From Setoptus koraiensis (lineage: Eukaryota > Arthropoda): a stretch of DNA of 64,000 nucleotides. The notes beneath the pieces were generated by a model, which saw nothing but the letters and a program-made list of their open reading frames with translations, had not been told where the DNA came from and ran no database searches. Where the stretch lies: positions 22,754,001-22,818,000 of the forward strand of contig CM106586.1 of the NCBI GenBank assembly GCA_048013815.1, in the 5' to 3' direction. Positions 22,912 through 36,100 of the stretch are shown piece after piece; within the stretch, counting starts at the first letter, position 1; each line of letters starts with the position of its first letter. The translations under genes and the position numbers were made by a program.

Positions 22912-24459
22912 CAACGACGCAAGGCGACGCGACGACACGACAACAGCGCGAGTTGGCCAGCCCCAGGTTATGTAACTTGCGAGCGGCACACGTGACGCAA
23001 CACACCTAAAGAACGCGTGACTATTATTAGTTGGCGCGCAAAGTTTACTGTTGTCAACTGTTGGCTGCTGCTGCTGCTGCTGCTGCACAGATCTCGCTGC
23101 ACTCGGCCCAGCCAGCGCCACAGACAAAGAGGGGACAGTTACATAATTAATTAACTTAGGACATTGGCGCCCATTAGCTGGCATACAAACAAAGTGGCGG
23201 CGAAACACAACGGGTTGCGTTGTGTTCATTAGCGTGCCTCTTCAATTAAGCGATTTGTCTCTCGGCGAGCCACTGGCACAACTCAAGACGCACAACTCAC
23301 GACACACAGCGAGCAGTTTGTTCCCACGCTTGCTCGCCGCGTTGTTACACCGACACTCTGATTGGAGGGGCCCCGGGAGGGCCGCTCCCGATCGAGTGCT
23401 GAGTGTGCCGGCAAACTTTGCCAGCAAACGTTTCAGGCGCAAAGTTTAAATGTCCGTCGGACACAAAAGTTTATCTGGGCGCATTTTCCTGGAAAAAAAG
23501 CAACTCAAGTGTTGGGCAAAAAGACGCTTCCTGGAATGGGAATAAGCAGCAGAAAAAGAGCAAAAGTGGCGCGCCATTGTCGACGTCACATTCGGCATGC
23601 TCGCGTGCTGATTAATCGCAGACTGCGCTCGCTAATAATAATTTCGCCTCGAACGAGCTCGTCTGCGAACCATTCGCACGAAACATCCAATCGTCCAGTG
23701 CAAGCGGCCAATGGGCGGCCAATGCCCAATCGGAATGGCAATATCAAAAGATCAGACGACGAGTGGCGGACAGGTGACAGCCAGGGACAGCTGACTGGCG
23801 TTCGAGTGAGTTGTTGCATCACAAACGGGCATCTCATTAGCTCATTTGCATAATTGAAATTGTTGCCGGCAATCGGCGATTGGCGGCAAGCGGCCAACTC
23901 TGGTGGCGCCACCAGCCTCATTGGCTGTACTAAGTCAGCCGGTCGGTCAGCCAGCCAGCCAGTCAGTGTGGCACACAAAACGGCCATAATTCACATTAAT
24001 GTCATCTTTTGGCGTGTTTGTAACCTGTCAATTCTCATAGATGCACGACATTGATCAATGTTCGGCCGGCCGGCCAATCGCCACACATAATGTGACACGG
24101 CGGCGGTCTTGGCAGCGCGGCGGGCGGTCGCCGCCAGGTAACCCTTTGCTGCTCGCTTATTTCCTTGCTGCTGCTTGTTTTTTATTCCATCCGCTAGCTG
24201 GCTCGCGACGCTAATGACGACTGATGATATCACCGCGCCAGCAGTAATGGTCTGGTCAAGTCAACCAGAAGAGATTTGCATTTCAATGCCGCCGCCGCCG
24301 CCGTCCGTCCGTGTCCGTGTGTCGCTGAATTAACTGAACCGTTATATTTCCACTATCACTGCCACCGTGTGTGACATATCTCGTTACACAACATATCGCA
24401 CGGGTTTCGGTGCCGGTCCAGTTAGTTAGCCACTCAATATTTGCGCTCGCTTGCAGCCG

Positions 24460-24520
24460 AAACAGCGGCCGAAACAGCGGCCAGCAGCCGAAACAGCGGC
24501 CGAAACAGCGGCCAGCGGCG
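24460..24520 (+). repeat. GCCGAAACAGCG repeat, 4 copies
   Basis: Four GCCGAAACAGCGGCC(A) units, partly separated by AGCA spacers. Each unit contains the GGCC/GCCG half-palindrome. Confidence 0.8.
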
Positions 24521-24618
24521 GCAAAACAAAACACTGACGGAAAAAACTGGCGCCCCATTCATGCTAATACATCGCGTGTCTATAATGTTACTTTTGATAT
24601 GATATTACTTTTTGTCTG

Positions 24619-24619
<1 letters not shown>

Positions 24620-24689
<70 letters not shown>
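24620..24689 (+). repeat. CA microsatellite
   Basis: Uninterrupted (CA) tract of about 70 bases, the longest in the window. Confidence 0.97.
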
Positions 24690-24690
<1 letters not shown>

Positions 24691-26787
24691 CATGCAGTAA
24701 CGTACAGGTAAATCGCAAATCAAATGGGCGCCTAAATGGCGGACTTTTGGACTTTTCTCATTAAGCCGCTCGCACTGTCCGGCCGCCGGCTCAGCTATTT
24801 ATTTCGGTAATAGCTGCCGGCTTTTACAAAAATAAATGAGTTTATCTTGACCCCCCCACCCCCTCCACTGACACATTCTCTCTGGTGGCTTGACGGTGCA
24901 ACCACGAGCTCGTAAAACTGGCGCCCACCGAGGCCGCCCGATCAGAATGTAAAATCTGCGCTCCGAATGATAAAAAGCTTGTCGAGATTACAATTTAGAT
25001 TGGCCGGCACTGGCCGACATTGAGCCAATTACTGGCTGTTGTTGCGGCTTCGCCTGTCACTTTGGGCTGACTTTTGCCGCTCGCTCCGCTTTTTATCCGT
25101 TGCGGTGTTCGTATCTGCATATGCCAATTGGCTGGCCGGCCCGCCGGGTGGTGGCGCTTAATTCGATGGGACACAAAACATATATATTTATATTTAGTGT
25201 GACTCGAAAACTTTGTTCGTCGTTACACAACAACACCCGGCAGCGGCGAACAGGCAGCGGCGAACAGGCAGCAGCAGCAACGGCGACAACAGTTATTGTG
25301 TCTAGTTTTGTGACACGCCAGCGACACGCACAACACAATGTCGAGACACTTCCTGTTTCATGCGGCACGATGACGGCTTGTCGCATAGCAGCATCATGCC
25401 AGCAGCCAGGTGAGGAAGACTCGCCAAAGGTACTCACCTTTGGAGTATATATGTGCCGTTATATATGTAACGGTGATAATGCTTGTGCGAGGGCTTATTA
25501 GCTGCATGAAATGTACCGTTATGATCATGTAATAAGCAAATGTCGCCCGGTACGTGTGATACGACGACATGATATGTAAGATGAGACAAGTACAATTACA
25601 CTTTGATCGGCGCACCAAATAAAATAATCGCCGACGTTCTGGGGAACCTCGACTGGCGGTTGGTTGCAGCCAATTTGACTTTTGTCGTCGTTGTGTTATG
25701 CGTGTGCAACCAACACACAAAAACGGCGATCAACGACGCTGCCGTGGCCCAGCTAATTAACACAACAAAACAACCGGTCCACAATGGCCCCACAATTTGC
25801 CATTGTCAACGGGTTGCCGCTGTCGGTTGCTGTTGCCAGGGTTGCCGACGACGACACGCCAGCCGCAACAACAGCCCTGACAACAACATATGCAAATCAA
25901 TTGTTGTTGTCGGCGCACCGATGGCATGAACAGCCGTGGCCAAAGAGTTGATTATGGGCCCCACTGATTTAGCCCATTTACTATCATTCTTTTCAGTGTT
26001 GCATGTCGCATGTCATAATAATCGCCAGTGCAGTATATTGATATGCAAAAAAGAGTTACCAATAACTCAGGTACATGTTGGTATTATATATATATATATA
26101 TATATAAATATAGCTGCTGCGACATTGGTAGAATTGTTTTTGTTCACGATACACAACACTATTATGCAACATGATGATATCTCTCTCGCTCTCTATGACG
26201 CGCGTTCTCTGTGTCGTGTTCGCGTCGACGACGAGAAACCTTATAAAGTAAGTAAATCTATGAATAATAATCATCGCTGACAGACAGCTTTCAGCTTTCA
26301 TCAGTTGACAACTACAGCCACTGTTACTTGCAACTATTGTAACGACATGTCGCACCACTACAATGGCGACAATGGGCCCTCACAACACTTCTGCCTGTGT
26401 TATGGCCCCCATCAAATCACGTAATGACTCACGTATACGCACACATACGTACATAAGCGGAAACAGAGTTCACCAGAATTAGAGTTCGTTGATACCCACT
26501 TGATAAAATGCCAGACGTTTGGTCTCATTTTATTCCTCATGCCTACCTGGTCAATTTTCTCGCTATGCATGCCCTGCTAATGATTGATTTATTCCACACA
26601 CACACACACAAATGATATTTCGTAACTAACCGATACCCCAGTTCCTTGCTCACTGCTCGCTCGGCCATGTGCCCAGCCGACATGTGGGCTCCACCCAACC
26701 AATCTGAAGTCGATCTGCTCATCGCATTCATCAATTAATGGCCGGCTCGATGAGTGCCGTAACTCAGGTGCACAAAGTAAGATTTTC

Positions 26788-26829
26788 GCCACTGCATTTT
26801 TTTTGCTACTGCAAAAAAAATGCAGTGGC
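26788..26829. repeat. Perfect 19-base hairpin with 4-base loop
   Basis: GCCACTGCATTTTTTTTGC, loop TACT, then the exact reverse complement. The arms include an A8/T8 run. Outer TTTT/AAAA can extend the stem past one mismatch. Confidence 0.95.
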
Positions 26830-28253
26830 AAAAAAATGCCCGAAGAAAAATTCCAGAAATTTTCAGTTGAGCGAATAGAGCCAATCCGAATCGATTAAGC
26901 GAAATTGTTTCCATTTTGGGGCACCCAAATCAATTAGTTCCGTCACCAGTTACAAAAAATCGTTGGATTTTTTGTGTCAGAAAAAGCGTCAAAAAAATGT
27001 TTTTTTTTTCTCTGCCTGGAATTGAAAATGCGCATTACGTCACGCGATGACATGGAAGTGTGCACTTGGAATTCCATCTCGCATGCAAATCGAATAGAGC
27101 ATGCCGTGAGCGATTGGAAACTGACCGAAAATCGACCTTAAAACACCCGAAAATACACGACGAGACGGTTTTCCAGCGAAACCGGAAGTGAAAAGTTCCA
27201 TGAGAAAAAAAAACGCGGAAAAAAAGTTTCCAAGTGAATTTCTGGGCTCAAGTCATTCTGTCAGCACCGGCTATTGTGAGTGACAAGGAATCGATGACAT
27301 TTTGGACGTGTCAGGTGCTTAGTAAATCTTTCCGCTATTTGCTCGTGTCGAAGCCGAATGATACAAAGTACGAAAAAGGAGTTTCCGAAAAAAAAAATCA
27401 ATCGCTTTTGGTGTCACCGCACTAGGCGCGTGAGTCTCTGCTTTGAACAGCAGGCAATGTCGACGTGGCCTGATATGTAAATATAAATAAATGTATCACC
27501 CGGATGTATCGCCAGCTGATACGTGACGCGTGCGGCTTCGGACAAATTCGACCAAATAGAATGAGGCGACAATCGAGTTTCGGCCGGACAATCCGGACGC
27601 TGGCTGGCATTTGGCCGGCTAGCAAGGTCAGTTGAGTGGTAGTGGGTCAGTTGAGATTGGCACGATCCGCAAATAGCGATTGTATCTTTAACCTTGATCG
27701 TTTTTTTTTCTCTCTCGTCGTAGTGATAAATAGAGTGCACTTTCTGGGGCTTATTCCGACTTTTCGGGGCCGGGCCAAATAAGCCTTCCCGGAAAGTCAA
27801 CAGATACACGCTGCCTGGCCGTACAGCACAGCTCGAGGATGACATTTACAGAGTGACTGTTGTTACTGTGTGCGTGTAACGTTGCTTTCATTTTAATTAG
27901 GGCCAGCGATAAAAGTATAGTGTTTGTAACAATCGACGCATTGATTAATCTGCACAAGATAGGGCCCCGTGGCCGGCTCGCAACGGCACGGCCGAGGCTC
28001 GTGACAACAAACGCTCGCCTAATTGATTCAATATGCTTGTGATATTATGTGATTTTGCGTGAGAGGCTCCGCCAATCTGTGGTCGGTGTTGGCGTGGCGC
28101 TGGCGGCGCGCAAGCGAGGGATTGTTATTATTTGTTGACATTGTCGTTTGTCGTTCATCCTCCACTGATTTTTGGCTTATCATGAGCGCCAATTGCGCCG
28201 GCAGCCAGTGCATTTGTGCTCATGTGTCGCGGCCGCGCGGCAACTGGGCAAAA

Positions 28254-28319
28254 TCGACGGAAAAATCGACGGCGAAATCGACGGCGAAATCGACGGCGAA
28301 ATCGACGGCGAAATCGACA
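28254..28319 (+). repeat. 12-base tandem repeat, about 5 copies
   Basis: Unit AAATCGACGGCG, near-identical copies. Confidence 0.9.
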
Positions 28320-28603
28320 GTGCGTCAAACAAGGAAGTGAGGAGTTAAAATGAAACCGGTGTTAGTTTAGCTGGCGCCAAAGTGGGGCCCCTCTGGCGGG
28401 CATTCCGGGTACGGCCAGCACGGGCTGGCCAGCGGTGGCGCCGTAGTGCTGCGATGATGATGGTGACGCAATGTTAATCAGAGTATCAGAGGATCAGAAA
28501 TTCGTAGGAACGTGTTATCGCGTAACTTATGTGCCAGACCGGCCAGCCGTTTTGTCGGCCGGCGGCCAGTTGCCAGTGTTGCTCGGGCGCTTCATTTCAG
28601 CCT

Positions 28604-28668
28604 TATTTCAGCCTCATTCCAGCCTCATTCCAGCCTTATTTCAGCCTCATCCCAGCCTTATTTCAGGG
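28604..28668 (+). repeat. TCAGCCT(C/T)AT tandem repeat
   Basis: Repeated CAGCCTCATTC / CAGCCTTATTT units of 11 bases, about six copies. Confidence 0.8.
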
Positions 28669-30539
28669 CCGCCGAGCCGAGCCGAGCCGAGCCGTGCCAA
28701 CTGCAGCGCCGGCACAGCGGGCCCGCTTGAGCAGCTTGCATACACTGTGATGTAGACTCGGATATGTACGATATATGGTATTTATCGTGTATGTCGCATA
28801 TAACGTGCGCGTATCGTATGTACATACTGACCATGTGCGCGCGCAAACAACAACATCAACATTTAGCTAGATATTATATCATTATAACGGTCCGTCACTA
28901 CGTGCAACGTTTATTGGCGACCCGTCGGCTGGCTCGTGCCGGCGCTGGCGAGCTCGTGGCGAGCGAGTTACAGTTACACACAAATCATGTAAACATGTAA
29001 CACGTAGCGCTCTGGTCGCACTAACGACAACAGCAACAACGACAACAACGACAACAACGACATCGACAACGACAACGGCAACAACGCCGACATGTACAGT
29101 CAATTTAGACACTGGCTGACTGGCTCTTTGCGAGTTGCGCCACTGGGACCAGCGAGCGAGCGAACAGGCGAACGGGCGAGCTAGCCAGCGAGCTAACCAG
29201 CGAGCTAGCAAAAGATAAAATTGTTTGTTTATCGGTATTGTTCGGCTGGCGCGTTGCGCATGCACTTGTCGCCGGCGATCGCTAGTGGCGGCCGGCTCGG
29301 TTCGCTCACAACTTATGCAATCGGCAGCAAGGGGGCCCCAACATGGCAGACAACGTTGGGCTGGCTGCACAACAAAGCTCTCTACTGGTTTAACATGTAC
29401 ATGATGTAATGGTTGGCGCCAAATTAAGTAGCGGCGGGCCCGGCAACGTTGTCGCGCCGGCGACAACATCAACCGATATTGCTCATGTTAATGTCCTTAG
29501 TCTTATTAATATGATCATCATTATCATCAATGTTGTTGTTGTTGCTGTCATGTAACTATTACTGCGAGCCAGTTACACAACAACAACAATATATATCTAT
29601 ATATATAACGCTTGCCAACTTATCCCATTCGATTCGATCAGATCCGACTCGATGCCGACTCAAACATCACTGGCAGCGCGCACCACCGTCAGCACCACCG
29701 CCAGCACCACCGCGACACAAAGTACTCACATCTCGAAATGGGCCCGCCGCTAGCGAGCAGCGCGGCCCTTCCGGGTTCAGCCACCGCTCGTGCCGCCAGT
29801 TGGGCCGGCTGGCAGCACGAGCCACTGTGAGCGGCTCCCCCAAAAACACACATTTTCAACTTATTGATTCTTTGGTCGGATTTTCCAAATTCCCATCATT
29901 ATGTAACCGTTAAAAGCATTGCGCGGCCCGAAAATCCCCCCCCCCTCGCTCGAAAGTCTTGCCCGCGTGCAAAATTGCCTGACGCAGGCTGAGCGAGAGC
30001 TGCAAAATGGCTGCTAACTGTTTCTGTCTCGGCACACCATGTCTTTAATAAAAGAATAAATAATCTTGCTTAGTGCGTGTAATCTATTGCGTCATCATGG
30101 CTTGGCAGTCGGACGGACGGACGGGCGCACGGCTTACGAGCGGCCACTGAGCGATGGATTATAATAATGTTATTGAAAACTCGCTAGCTCGTTTGTTTGT
30201 CTCTTGTAGTTGGCTGTACAGCAGCAAAAAATACAGCACTTGACGCTATTGCGCTTATATAACTGGATATATACTTTGGATTTAGAGATTTTGATAATAT
30301 ATGATGACAGACAACAATCATAGATTGACAAAACATGGTTTTAAAATACATATACACAAGGCGCCCATCGATTGTGTGCGCTCGATTGTATGGCCAGCGC
30401 AACTATATATACAGTTGGATATATATATATATTGTTGTTGTGGGCCTAATTTACAATAAATCAACAATGATTTATGGTCATGAGATCGCCGTTAAGACCG
30501 CTCTCATGTGACCCTGATTGAGCTGACAATTGCGTAATT

Positions 30540-30632
30540 TAATCCGCGCACTTGGGCCGGTCACAAGCGCCACGGGCCAGTCACGAGCGCCGCGGCTCGG
30601 TCACAAGCGCCACGGCCCGGTCACAAGCGGTG
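30540..30632 (+). repeat. 20-base tandem repeat, about 4 copies
   Basis: Units of the form GGTCACAAGCGCCACGGCCC with variant bases. Confidence 0.8.
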
Positions 30633-32949
30633 GCCAAAGGATTGAGGGGTCAGTTGGCGAGCCGGTCAAGATTGTTGGAGTGAGTGAGTCGGGCCGGCGA
30701 CACTGGACGGCGGCGTGGTAATAAGCGAGCCATTATGTTGAAAGGTTGTGTGATTGAAATTGTTGCAATTTTTATTTATTATTCCACCGCGGCAATCATC
30801 GTGCTTGTTATGTTGTCGTTGTCGTTGTTGTGTGTCGACAAAATCCATCCAAATCGATGACATACCCATCCATCTATCTGGCTGTGCACGACCGGCTACG
30901 GCCAACAGACCCTCAGTAATACTGAGTCAGTATTATCGGTGGTATAGTCCGTTCGATCGGCCGAGACGATCAAAGTCGAGTTATCTTGTTGTTGGCCGTT
31001 ATCAACATTTTGCAACAACTAAACCGATTACGGCACAACAATGAAAAAGAGTTGCGCCAAGTTGTTGCGAGAGACGAGATATCCTGTCTTGGGCATTATT
31101 TATTGATTGTGGCCCAACCAGCAGACTGTTGAACGACGGCGGGGCCCGGCATGACGAGCGGCGAGCCGAGATTAAAACATTTAAAACTGCGCTCGCTTTG
31201 TCTAGACGGGCCACGCCACGCGGTACCTCGCGGCGAGCGGCCGCACGAAACATTTTGTTTGTGTATTATGTAAGGAGACAAATAAATCATTTGTTGGCTA
31301 TCGGTTCGCTTTAAATTAAGCTGCTGCTGCTGCCTCTCATTGTGGCGCACAATAAGAGGCGGCCGCGCGAAAATTGTTCGCGCAAACATTCTCACAAATA
31401 ATATACAGTATTAAGGGGCCCCATTTACTCCCGCCAGAGAGCCGCATGAGGGCGACGGTTTTCTTTTTCAGGCGCGCTTGTCCGCGCCAATGGGCACCCG
31501 CTATCGCCTGCCCCGGCCGCTTGGGCCGGCCCGTCGCCGGTCGGTGAGCGCGGCCCGTCACCGGTCGGTTAACGCGGCCCGATGGTCGCCGGTCGGTTGA
31601 CCGAACGAGAGCGCCCGTGCGCTGCTCCTTTCGCCAGTCCTGCCCGTACAGCCAGCACAGCCTGTATTATACAGGCGCACGAGTAGCAGCAGTTATAGCT
31701 GGGCAACAGTAACGGCTAGCCGGGGCCGACAATTACCCGCGAATCACTGAGTCCACAATGGGCCGCATTGGGCCCCATGTTCGGGACGCAAATGTTTGTC
31801 GGGCGTCGCTGTCATGGATGTTGGCGCTGTTGTTGTTGTCGCTGTTGTTGTTGTTGTCGCTGTTGTTGTCGCTGTTGTTGTTGGGACTGTTGTTGTCAAT
31901 GTCGCTTGCCATTAATTTACAAATTCGCTACTCGTAGCGCCAACTCGACGACATCAGCAACGCACGCAATTGCCAGTGAGAAGGGTGAGAATTGTGGGGC
32001 CCGACAGCGCGCGCTGTATGATGCACTTGCCATACTTACCATTAACTTCGAGAAACATTCAGTCTAGTGTGGGGCCCGTGCAGATAAACGCACACACACA
32101 CACAATGAGCTTACAAGGATAATCTGATCTGATTCGCAAGCGACATTCCAAAGTATTCCAAAGTTTCTATTTGAGAGGGCGATTAATATCTCGATTGTCA
32201 ATTGGACAGCTGACATGGCAAAGTTCATTGGAAATGGAAAGCGATAATGGGCTGTTCTCTTGGCCCTTCCAATTGGAATAATGCAAATCAAACCATACGC
32301 GCCGATTGTTAGAAGGCGCCTGTTCTTTGCTTGGGCTGTTGTGTCTAGCTTGCCAGCCCGGCGAGCCACGGCCACCGGCTATGACACTTGGCACGAGTTC
32401 GAGCACGCGACACTTGCATACGGCACACGTATAGCACACACAACTGCCCGATTGTTGCCAGTAGAGGGGCCCCAAATAGTCTGATTAGCAGATTAAAATA
32501 AACTAATTAGGCCGTGTGAGCCGCGCTAACTAACTAGTGCGGCCAGAGATACAAACTATCTACCGACTGGCTGGCCTACGCCGGCAGTTATCTCGACCCC
32601 ATCGACAGGTACAGCAGCTCGCGAGTACAATGCGAATATCCGCTACGTGCTGACATGTGACTCACGCGATGCCCCAGCGCAATAATTGTGGCTTGCGGGG
32701 CCAGCTCACAAGTTGTCAGTTCGAGCACGTGATTCAGTTGACGGCGCAATATTGAATTAACTTGCCACAACGATTGCAGCGGCCCAATCCGAACTGTGAC
32801 AGATGCCACGTTGATACAATTATGCCGCCAAAATCAACTGGCTCGGCCAACAATCGACCAATCGAGCCAATTCATTTTGGCCACTTGTGACCGGTCGTCG
32901 TCAGTGAAGGAAGCGCCCGCATTTCGATGGGCGAGCAGCGCAACTCGCC

Positions 32950-33026
32950 CAATGACGGACTCGCGAATGACGGACTCGCGAATGACGGGCTCGCGAATGA
33001 CGGGCTCGCGAACAACGGACACGCCA
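32950..33026 (+). repeat. 15-base tandem repeat, about 5 copies
   Basis: Unit ATGACGGACTCGCGA with A/G variants at the ninth base. Confidence 0.88.
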
Positions 33027-33304
33027 ACAACGGAAAAAGGCGATTTTTTTCCATCCGGCTTCTCTGCTCAGCAGAATCTGCTGACTGATTCGCCATGACA
33101 ATGGCCTCACAATCTCATTCTGGATTCATGCAGGGGCCCCATCGTCAGCCATTTGCACTGGCAACGCACCCTCAGCGCGTCAGTGACATTGCTCGCTCAT
33201 TTGAAGAAATTGAAGCCGCACGCATCGATAGTTTGAGACAAACAATCACGTCAGTCATCTGACCAACCTGTCGCAACCGTTTCGCCAAGGTCGCCTGGCC
33301 TCAC

Positions 33305-33341
33305 CAATTTCGAGGCCACAAATTTTGTGGCCTCGAAATTG
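33305..33341. repeat. Perfect 18-base palindrome with 1-base centre
   Basis: CAATTTCGAGGCCACAAA, one T, then the exact reverse complement. It has essentially no loop, so it could only extrude as a cruciform or fold as a tight RNA hairpin. Confidence 0.95.
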
Positions 33342-35340
33342 AAACATTGTTTTCAGTGTCTGCTCGTGCCACCGAGCTCGTGCTCTGCTAACTTCCGCTC
33401 ACGAGATAAGCGCCCCCCAGATGAGGCAGAATAAAAATAAAATTGTTCGCTAGCGCCGGCAAGCCAGTTGCGTGCAACTCTTTTCTATGCACATTTCGCG
33501 CTACGTTCGGCTCACATTTCGTTCGGCAAGTCGCGCGCTCGTCGGGACCCGCAAAATATCATCGGCGGCCCGACGAGATCGGCTTGCAATAGCAGATCGT
33601 GCAAGGTCGCTCACGAAACTTGTTATCGCACGCTTGTTGTCAATGCAGCAATCAATGCTCATTTGTTTGCCGCGGTGCCATTATCGAAAATTAGCCAACT
33701 TGTCGGTTGCCAAGTCTCTTTCCATGACTGTGGGCACCGGATAGAAAAAGAGTTAAAGTCGCCCAATTGCAAGTGTCACTTTTTCGCAAGCTATGCGCTC
33801 GCTTCCAGCTGACTGTTGTGTTTGTTCAATAAGCTGCAGCTTAGTTACGTAACAACAATCAATAAGTCACCGAGATATAGGCTGGTGCTTTATTTGATTT
33901 CGGCCCTTGCTGCGACCGTTGTTGTTGCTGTAGTTGTCGCTGTTGTCGCTGTCGCTGTTGTCGCTGTTGTCGCTGTTGTCGCTGTTGCTGTTGCAGTTAC
34001 GTAACAATTCTTTTCTGCGTAACTGCGCGCTCACAAGCAGCTGATTGACTGACTGCTGCCTGTAACAGGCCCGTTCGGCGGCACGAGTGGCAGAAAAGAA
34101 AAAGAAGAAAAACAAAACGAAAAAAAAAAACGAGAGGCCGGCAGCGACTGCGTGAAAGTTTTCTGTCTGGTTAGAGGGCGCCACTGGCACTGTCGTGGAG
34201 CCCCACTGTCTAGCCAAATTGAATATCAGTTGAATATCAATGGCTGGCTGAGTGGTCGTAACAATTGTCGCAATTCCAATTGTGTGTGTAATGTTGAATT
34301 TTAAGTTGTCGCCAATAAGTCAACGGGCAGGCGATTCGGCGACACAAGCAAACAAACAAACAATGACGTGCGACGATAAGACGTGTTGGCGAGTTTATCA
34401 CGTGCAGCGCGCTGTCACTAGTAGTCACAATTATTTCTTAGATTTACAGTTAGTCAACAACAAACACAAACAAAATATAGTTGACATGTAATCCGCTAAT
34501 GTTACTATTGATTTGGCTGATTGTTAGGCACACAGTGATCAAATGACAGTGATAGACAGTGAGAGAGTTAGTCGATTCGATCAATATTGTAATAGTAATA
34601 ATTATAATAATTATAATATTAGTAGCAGTAGAAAGCAATTTCAAATTTTGTTTCTTCTCAGTTGTGTTCGTTCAATAGTGCAATTAATTAGCTCAATCAA
34701 TTAATTACTATCATTTCATTTAGTTGTCAATCGATGGTCGTTTACAGAATAATAATAGTAAAAAAATAATAAAAATAAAGCTCAAGCAACTCGCTACCTC
34801 AAGCTAACAAGTGTAACAACAAACTATCATCATGTGCCTCTCTACACACAATCAGCCTCAATGTTAAGTGTCGACCGCCACCAATTGGCCACAACTCTAA
34901 CTAACGTCACTTCTTATTTTTCGCGTTTCAATCGCTCATCTAATCTACTAATTTATTATCAATCAATTAACCATGGTCGTCATGATGAGATCACGAACAT
35001 GATTCCAATTGCGGCACAGCATACAGCAGTAAATGCTCAATTAGACACACCAGGGATCATTCATCAGTTCGAGGCAGAAATGTTAGTGCAGATATTGTTT
35101 GAATGGTCAAATGCAAATAGCAGCTTGTTGTCGGTTGATTCCTATTATCAGGGCAGATTGTCTCGACCGGAAACAGCGAAAAACAGTCAGCAGCACTGAC
35201 ACAGCGGCTGCGTACGCAAATTACTACTCAAATACTCAAATTATACCAAGTCAAAAACAAGTCATAACTTATATCGGGGTGCTTGCAAACACGAATAAAC
35301 GTGCAGACGCCGCTGCTTTGGTGAGTAAATCCGATCCTAT

Positions 35341-35427
35341 CAGCTGATTGTACCAGCCTCAAGCTGATTGTGTCGGCCTCCAGCTGATTGTGTCGGCCTC
35401 CAGCTGATTGTGTCGGCCTCAAGCTGA
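35341..35427 (+). repeat. 20-base tandem repeat, about 4-5 copies
   Basis: Unit CAGCTGATTGTGTCGGCCTC. The first and last units have diverged. Confidence 0.9.
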
Positions 35428-36027
35428 TAGAATCAGCTGTAAACAAATGGACACAAACAACAAATATTTCTAGCTTTTGTTCTCATCGACACGGCTATTC
35501 CGGTGCCGGTATGAGTGCACTTCCGGTCAGTCTTGGCTTTGTTTGTCTGCCCGTGTGGCGTGAGAATTTTGACACTTTATGATTCCGACTTTACAACTGG
35601 AACTTGCCAAATTATCTGGCTTGATTATCGAGGGCAAACTGACGATTGTTGCCACGCGCGTCCACTGTCCGGCCAGTGGCCACACTATTAATACTGTCAG
35701 TGCTATTAATAATGCCACCGAAAATTCCGCTAATCATCGACATCCACGACCAGTTAATATTGCCGACCGTACGCATGACTTGCCAGCCTGCCATTGGCCG
35801 GCTTAGCGAGACATAATAGTTAAAGTGTGAATACGACAAACCTAATTAAGTGTGCGCGTGTGTGTGCGACGACAATGCCCTGTCAGTGGTCATCATCATC
35901 GCAATCGTCATGGCAATCATCGTGGCAATCATCACGGCAATCATATCGCACGGACGCCATTGAAACAGCGCGAAAGGTTTGACATGTCCAGTTGGTGCGG
36001 CACGCCGGTCGGCAAACATTTATTGGC

Positions 36028-36100
36028 CCCCGTTGCTCGTGCACCGTTGCTCGCGCACCGTTGCTCGTGCAATGTTGCTCGTGCAATGTTGCTCGTGTAC
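36028..36100 (+). repeat. GTTGCTCGTGCA repeat cluster
   Basis: Five or so GTTGCTCG(T/C)GCA(C/A) units of about 14-15 bases, followed by inverted GAGCAGCGGTT units. Confidence 0.7.
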
